DNA of 45,571 nt from positions 1 to 45,571 of the forward strand of contig NZ_JAHCST010000073.1 in assembly GCF_018476525.1 (NCBI RefSeq). Reading direction: 5' to 3'. Below the pieces are notes generated by a model. The model was not told the origin of the DNA, made no database searches, and was given only the letters and a program-made list of their open reading frames with translations. The position numbers and the translations under genes are program-made. This DNA is from Acrocarpospora catenulata. Its GTDB lineage: Bacteria > Actinomycetota > Actinomycetes > Streptosporangiales > Streptosporangiaceae. Shown here one piece after another: positions 41,431 through 45,571 of this stretch (position 1 is its first letter; each line of letters opens with the position of its first letter).

Positions 41431-42804
41431 TCAGGGTGCCGGTTCGCTGCCGGGGAGGCGGATGGTGGCCAGGGTGCCGCCGTCCGGCGGGCTGGCGAGG
41501 GTGACCTCGCCGCACGCGCCGCGGACCGCCTGGGCGACGATGGCCAGGCCGAGGCCCGAGCCGGGCAGGCTGCGGGCCGACGGGGAGCGCCAGAAGCGGT
41601 CGAAGACGTGCGGCAGCTCGTCGTCGGGGATGCCGGGGCCCTCGTCCCGGACGGTCAGCACGCCGTCGCGGAGCCGTACGGTCACCTGCCCGCCGGGCGG
41701 GCTGAACTTCACGGCGTTGTCCAGGACGTTGACCGCCGCCCTGGCCAGCCCGCGGGCGTCCCCGTGCACCCGCCAGGGGCGCAGCTCCACGTCGAACCGC
41801 AGGCCGGGGCCACGCCGCCGGGCCCGCTCCACCGCCGCCGCGACCACGTCGTGGAACTCCACATCGGTGGAGAGCTCCCCGGTCTCGGCGTTCCTGGAGA
41901 GTTCGAGCAGGTCGCCGATGAGGCTGGACATCTCCTCGAACTGCTCCTTGACGCTGACCAGCAACCGGCGCTTGGCGTCGGGGTCGAGCGGCCGGCCGGT
42001 GTTCTCGCTGCGCAGCAGCAGATCGATGTTGGTGCGCAGGCTGGTCAGCGGGGTGCGCAGCTCGTGTCCCGCGTCGGCGACGAGCCGCCGCTGCCGGTCC
42101 CTGGAACTGGACAGGGCGGCGGTCATCGTGTTGAACGAGGCGCTCAGCCGGGCGATCTCGTCGGTTCCCGCCACCGGGATGCGGACCGTGAGGTCCTCGG
42201 TGCGGGCGATGTGCTCCACCACCCCGGTCAGCCTGCCCACCGGGTGCAGGGCGGTGCGGGCCAGCCAGAGCCCGGCCAGCGCGGCGCCGAGCACCCCGAC
42301 GGCGGTCACGGCGGTCAGCACCAGGCCGAGCACGCCCAGCGCCGCGTCGATGTCGTCGATGGGGCGGAACACGCTGAGCGCCAGCGGTCCCGGCAACTCG
42401 CCGGCGTGCGGCCCCGGCCGGAAGAGCTCGGTGTGGACGAGCACGGAGGCGCCGTCCTCGGTGGTCGCCTCCCTGACGATCGGGGCGCCGCCGGAGGCGG
42501 TCAGCGCGATCTCCTGGGCGGTCGGCGTGATCTGCGCGTACCCGCCGGGGCAGACCGTTCCGTCGGAGCGGATCACCTGCCAGCTCCGGCCCGCGGGATC
42601 CATCTTCGGCGAGTACGCCGACGGTTGCCCGCACGCCATCAGCGCCCGCGCCACCTGTTCGTCCGGCACCGGGCGCTCGATCTGCTCGACGACCTGGCCG
42701 TACAGCTGGCCCCTGACCAGCAGCCAGCTGGCCCCGGCGCAGACGGCGATGGCCACCGCGACCGCGACCGTGATCAGCAGGGTCAGCCGGCGGCGCAGGC
42801 TCAC
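41431..42804 (-). CDS. Two-component sensor histidine kinase
   Basis: 457-aa membrane sensor kinase. TM1 is at about 8-30, followed by an extracellular sensor of ~125 residues containing three cysteines (C60, C85 and a residue in TM1), TM2 at about 157-183, HAMP at about 184-236, and an H-box [16 protein letters not shown] with H247. HATPase motifs [27 protein letters not shown] and [13 protein letters not shown] are complete. GTG start overlaps the response regulator stop by 4 bp (GTGA). MprB/TcrY-like by architecture. The adjacent glycosyltransferases may be its regulon; the stimulus is unknown. Confidence 0.93.
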   Translation of the reverse strand: MSLRRRLTLLITVAVAVAIAVCAGASWLLVRGQLYGQVVEQIERPVPDEQVARALMACGQPSAYSPKMDPAGRSWQVIRSDGTVCPGGYAQITPTAQEIALTASGGAPIVREATTEDGASVLVHTELFRPGPHAGELPGPLALSVFRPIDDIDAALGVLGLVLTAVTAVGVLGAALAGLWLARTALHPVGRLTGVVEHIARTEDLTVRIPVAGTDEIARLSASFNTMTAALSSSRDRQRRLVADAGHELRTPLTSLRTNIDLLLRSENTGRPLDPDAKRRLLVSVKEQFEEMSSLIGDLLELSRNAETGELSTDVEFHDVVAAAVERARRRGPGLRFDVELRPWRVHGDARGLARAAVNVLDNAVKFSPPGGQVTVRLRDGVLTVRDEGPGIPDDELPHVFDRFWRSPSARSLPGSGLGLAIVAQAVRGACGEVTLASPPDGGTLATIRLPGSEPAP

Positions 42805-43496
42805 GGTGCTGTCCGCAGCACGTACCCGACGCCGCGCACGGTGTGGATCAGCCGGGGCAGGCCGCCCGCCTCGGTCTTGCGGCGCAGGTACATGACGTAC
42901 ACGTCCAGGGAGTTGGAGGACGGCTCGAAGTCGAAACCCCAGACCTGGCTGAGGATCTGCTCGCGGGTGAGCACCTGGCGCGGGTGGGCCAGGAAGAGTT
43001 CGAGGAGCAGGTACTCGGTGCGGGTCAGGTCCAGGGGGTTACCGTCCCTGGTGACCTCGCGGGACGCCGTGTCCATCCGCAGCCCCGCGTAGGCGAGCAC
43101 GTCTGATGAGGCCGGGCTGGACAGGGCGCTGCGGCGCAGCAGCGCGCGGACCCTGGCCAGCAGTTCGTCCAGCTCGAACGGCTTGACCAGGTAGTCGTCG
43201 GCGCCCGCGTCCAGACCGGAGACCCGGTCGCCGACCGCGTCCCTGGCGGTGAGCATCAGCACCGGCACGTGGTCGCCCCCCTGCCGGAGCCGCCTACAGG
43301 CGGTCAGGCCGTCCAGGCGGGGCATCATCACGTCCAGCAGGACGGCGTCGTACGACTCCCGCGCCAGCTCCTCCAAGGCGGTCTGGCCGTCGGCGGCCGT
43401 GGCCACCTGGTATCCCTCGAATTCCAGGCTGTTGCGCAGCGCGTCGCGCAACGCGGGCTCGTCGTCCACCACCAGCAGCCGTGCGCTCTCACTCAC
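42801..43496 (-). CDS. OmpR-family response regulator, MprA-like
   Basis: 231-aa response regulator. The receiver domain (1-115) has the acidic pair D11-D12, the phosphorylated D55 in [12 protein letters not shown] and the lysine of [11 protein letters not shown]. The winged-helix DNA-binding domain follows ([20 protein letters not shown] to [10 protein letters not shown]). GTG at 43494-43496 is chosen because the receiver begins right after it; the frame extends 14 codons further. The upstream region contains TTCAGGCGGCTCTCATAA on the minus strand (about 43518-43535), a direct-repeat-like pattern that could be an autoregulatory box. Confidence 0.93.
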   Translation of the reverse strand: MSESARLLVVDDEPALRDALRNSLEFEGYQVATAADGQTALEELARESYDAVLLDVMMPRLDGLTACRRLRQGGDHVPVLMLTARDAVGDRVSGLDAGADDYLVKPFELDELLARVRALLRRSALSSPASSDVLAYAGLRMDTASREVTRDGNPLDLTRTEYLLLELFLAHPRQVLTREQILSQVWGFDFEPSSNSLDVYVMYLRRKTEAGGLPRLIHTVRGVGYVLRTAP

Positions 43497-43561
43497 GGGT
43501 CCACGGTAGTCAGGCTTTATGAGAGCCGCCTGAATCACGTTATTAGATCTTTAGTCGCCTC

Positions 43562-43716
43562 ATGAGAGCCGCCCGAGCACGGCCATCGCAGCATCGTGCC
43601 CAGGCGAGTCACCTCGTGGAGTTATGAGAGCCGCCCCAGCACGGCCATCGCAGCATCGTGCCCAGGCGAGTCACCTCGTGGAGTTATGAGAGCCGCCCGA
43701 GCACGGCCATCGCAGC
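43562..43716. repeat. 62-bp tandem repeat derived from the 3' end of the FAD gene
   Basis: ATGAGAGCCGCC recurs at 43562, 43624 and 43686, exactly 62 bp apart. Units 43562-43623 and 43624-43685 are nearly identical (one clear change, CCGCCCGAGC versus CCGCCCCAGC). The third is the true end of the FAD gene and matches for only its first ~31 bp. Each unit, read on the minus strand, would encode the gene's last ~12 residues (HDAAMAVLGRLS), so the gene's end has been copied downstream twice. A 12-bp piece (ATGAGAGCCGCC) also occurs at 43519-43530. No ORF is supported in 43497-43683. Confidence 0.9.
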
Positions 43717-45204
43717 GTTGTGTCCCGGAATGCCGCTGACGCCGCCGCCACGCCTGGCCCCCGCGCCGCACAGCAGCAGTCGCTCGTGCGCCGTTTCCAC
43801 GCCCCAGGGGCCGTCCTCGTCGGACTCGGCGAACGGCCAGCTCAGATCGCGGTGGAAGATGTGGCCGCCCGGCAGTCCCGCCTCCCGCTCCAGGTCGAGC
43901 GGGGTCTTGGCCTCCAGGCAGAGTTCGCCGGAGGGGGTGCGCAGCAGGCAGTCCTCGATCGGCTCGGCCAGCACGCTGTTGATCGAGGCGAGAGTGTGGC
44001 GGATCGCCTCCTCCTTGGCGCCGTCGCGCTCGAACAGCCGGGCGGGCAGGTGCAGGCCGAACAGGGTCATCGTCTGGGCCCCGGAGGCGCGCAGATCCGG
44101 GCCGAGGATGGACGGGTCGGTCAGCGAGTGGCAGTAGACCTCGGCGGGCGGTAGCGCCGGGATCCGCCCCGCGCTCGCCTCCGCGTACGCCGCAGCCAGC
44201 TGGTCGCGGCTCTCGTTGATGTGGAACGTGCCGCTGAACGCCTCCCGGGGGTCCACGTCCGGGTCCTTCAGCCGAGGCAGCCGGGAGAGCACCATGTTCA
44301 CCTTGAGCTGGGCCCCCTCGGGCTTCTCCGGGGTCTCCCCCAGCAACCGGGCCAGCACGGCCGGGGGCAGGTTGGCCAGCACGTGACCACCGCTTACGGT
44401 GTGCTCCCGCCCGTCCAGCGTGAAGGTCACCTCTCCGTTGCCCGGGTCCACCCCGGTGACCTCCGCCCCGGTACGGATCTCCGCTCCGGCCGCCCTCGCG
44501 ATCCCCGCCAGCCCCTCGGTGACCGCGCCCATGCCGCCCACCGGGACGTTCCAGTCCCCCGTCCCGTCGCCGATCACGTGATACAGGAAACACCGGTTCG
44601 CCAGCAGGTCGCTGTCCGGATCGGCGAAGGTTCCGATCAGCGCGTCGGTGAGCACCACGCCTCGCACCGTGTCATCCGCGAACCGCTCCGCCACCACCTG
44701 CCCGATCGGCCGCTCGAACAGGTCCCGCCAGGCTTCCGCGCCCACCAGCCCTCGGAACTCGTCCCTCCCCCGCAGCGGCTCCAGCAACGTCGGCGCGACC
44801 CGCTGCGCCACCTCGGCCGTCATCGCGTAGAACCGCCGCCAGGCGGTCAGATCCCCCGTCCCCCCGGTCACCTTGGCGAACGAGGCCACCGTACGGTCCT
44901 CGTCCCCGTTGTCCACCAGCAGCCCGGTCCCGTTCACCGGCGTGTACGAGGCGAACCTCCGCCGCTTGAGCTCCAGCTCCAGCCCCAGATCCCGCACGAC
45001 TTTGCCCGGCAGCAGACTCACCAAATACGAGTACCGCGACAGCCGAGCCTCCACCCCTGCGAACGCCCGCGCCGACACCGCCAGCCCACCCACATGCCCG
45101 AACCGCTCCAGCACCAGCACCTGCCGCCCGGCCTTGGCCAGATAAGCCGCCGCAACCAGCCCGTTGTGCCCGCCACCCAGCACCACGACGTCATACCGCG
45201 TCAT
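43684..45204 (-). CDS. Phytoene-desaturase-like FAD oxidoreductase, second paralogue
   Basis: 506-aa flavoprotein of the same family as the product of 28314-29921. FAD motif VVLGGGHNGLVAAAYLAKAG at residues 6-25; central NVPVGGMGAVTEGLAGI; C-terminal CGAGARRGGGVSGIPGHNAA. The ATG at 45204 has AAAGGA 8 nt upstream. It stands alone, with the two-component genes beyond the repeat region on the same strand and 367 bp without genes upstream. No carotenoid partner genes. Function unknown; by analogy it oxidises a hydrophobic or amine substrate. The 3' end is duplicated downstream (see the 62-bp repeat), but the gene itself appears intact. Confidence 0.88.
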   Translation of the reverse strand: MTRYDVVVLGGGHNGLVAAAYLAKAGRQVLVLERFGHVGGLAVSARAFAGVEARLSRYSYLVSLLPGKVVRDLGLELELKRRRFASYTPVNGTGLLVDNGDEDRTVASFAKVTGGTGDLTAWRRFYAMTAEVAQRVAPTLLEPLRGRDEFRGLVGAEAWRDLFERPIGQVVAERFADDTVRGVVLTDALIGTFADPDSDLLANRCFLYHVIGDGTGDWNVPVGGMGAVTEGLAGIARAAGAEIRTGAEVTGVDPGNGEVTFTLDGREHTVSGGHVLANLPPAVLARLLGETPEKPEGAQLKVNMVLSRLPRLKDPDVDPREAFSGTFHINESRDQLAAAYAEASAGRIPALPPAEVYCHSLTDPSILGPDLRASGAQTMTLFGLHLPARLFERDGAKEEAIRHTLASINSVLAEPIEDCLLRTPSGELCLEAKTPLDLEREAGLPGGHIFHRDLSWPFAESDEDGPWGVETAHERLLLCGAGARRGGGVSGIPGHNAAMAVLGRLS

Positions 45205-45571
45205 CGCAGAAATCCTTTACCTCATCGACTCTTCAGAGAATCCGGGCAACCTTCGGGCACCAGGGAAGCGGGAGTATCCGCAGAGAAGTAGATGAGGCCC
45301 TTAGAGGCCGGTCTGCCAGTGAGGTTCAGGGCAAGGGGCACTCATAACCCCGACACTACATGTCCCCTTTTGTCATGACTAGTAGCGATATGTCACCCTA
45401 CCCCCACAAGCCAAAACGAAGCGCTGACAACACATCCGATCACCCACCCGCCCACAGTGATTACCCCACCCACCCTTCTGCCCCTCCGGCTCCAGCCCCG
45501 ACTTCCACCGAAACGACCAACCACCACTCCGCCACACAAACCAGTTGCCGAAGCACACCCACCCACCCGCC
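45205..45571. other. Gene-free region upstream of the FAD gene
   Basis: 367 bases without a supportable gene. The part 45205-45380 should hold the FAD gene promoter, but no convincing -35/-10 pair was found. From about 45400 onward the plus strand becomes rich in C and A and poor in G, unlike the rest of the window, and may belong to the control region of a gene beyond the window. Confidence 0.6.
45443..45484 (-). other. G-quadruplex-capable tract on the minus strand
   Basis: C-runs on the plus strand at 45443-45453 (CCCACCCGCCC) and 45464-45484 (CCCC-A-CCC-A-CCC-TTCTG-CCCC). The second gives four G-runs of 3-4 on the minus strand with loops of 5, 1 and 1 nt, meeting the usual G-quadruplex pattern. 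A further CCCACCCACCC lies at the window end (about 45558-45568). Confidence 0.6.

Noticed and set aside
43562-43716. CRISPR-like array
   Set aside because: The units are directly joined with no spacers and derive from a gene end.
43622-44593. 323-codon minus-strand ORF ending in the 62-bp repeat
   Set aside because: Most of it is an out-of-frame reading of the FAD gene; only its last residues match the duplicated gene end.

Overview
The window is uniformly high-GC DNA in which almost every reading frame is open, start codons are often GTG or TTG, and genes are packed with 1-4 bp overlaps. The gene families (DUF574 SAM methyltransferase, XRE regulators of the DUF5753 type with a small partner gene, membrane Ser/Thr kinase with a Pro/Ser linker, M6 metalloproteases, polyprenol-dependent glycosyltransferases beside an OmpR-type two-component pair) indicate a filamentous actinomycete. 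A member of the Streptosporangiales is my inference; no rRNA or marker gene confirms it. I saw no rRNA, tRNA, CRISPR array, transposase or phage gene.

Layout. 1-4.1 kb (minus): XRE regulator, PPC-domain protein and DUF574 methyltransferase in a coupled operon, preceded by a degenerate kinase-like gene. A 32-bp repeat follows the stop codon of both the methyltransferase and the kinase-like gene. 4.1-8.1 kb (plus): DUF1445 hydro-lyase/cyclase family protein, a SNF2 helicase and a small overlapping ORF. 8.1-15.1 kb (minus): a YegS-like lipid kinase and two tandem, closely similar secreted M6 proteases that share a 58-bp upstream block and a TTG start. 15.1-18.1 kb (plus): GlcD-like FAD oxidase and a transmembrane Ser/Thr kinase. 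18.1-24.2 kb (plus): a tight four-gene acyl-CoA carboxylase / enoyl-CoA hydratase / AtuA-like operon, of the type used for branched-chain or acyclic-terpene acyl-CoA breakdown. 24.2-25.8 kb (plus): XRE-DUF5753 regulator between two small genes.

25.8-37.0 kb is the most interesting part. A minus-strand operon (FAD oxidoreductase, Rieske oxygenase of the quaternary-amine type, GSA-like aminotransferase) faces a plus-strand PotD-PotB-PotC-like importer operon. Next come an acyl-CoA dehydrogenase, a TetR regulator and an ADP-forming acyl-CoA synthetase. Three near-identical ~20-bp dyads sit in the three control regions of this set, so it looks like a single TetR-controlled uptake and catabolic regulon for an unidentified amine. 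No importer ATPase and no reductase for the Rieske protein are encoded here.

37.0-45.6 kb: a lipoprotein with a predicted beta-propeller; a GT39 membrane glycosyltransferase with a GT2-GtrA partner, preceded by three GAACGGC half-sites; an OmpR-type sensor kinase/response regulator pair; a 62-bp tandem duplication of the 3' end of a second phytoene-desaturase-like FAD enzyme; and that enzyme's gene. The last 367 bases hold no gene but contain a C-rich tract with G-quadruplex potential on the minus strand.
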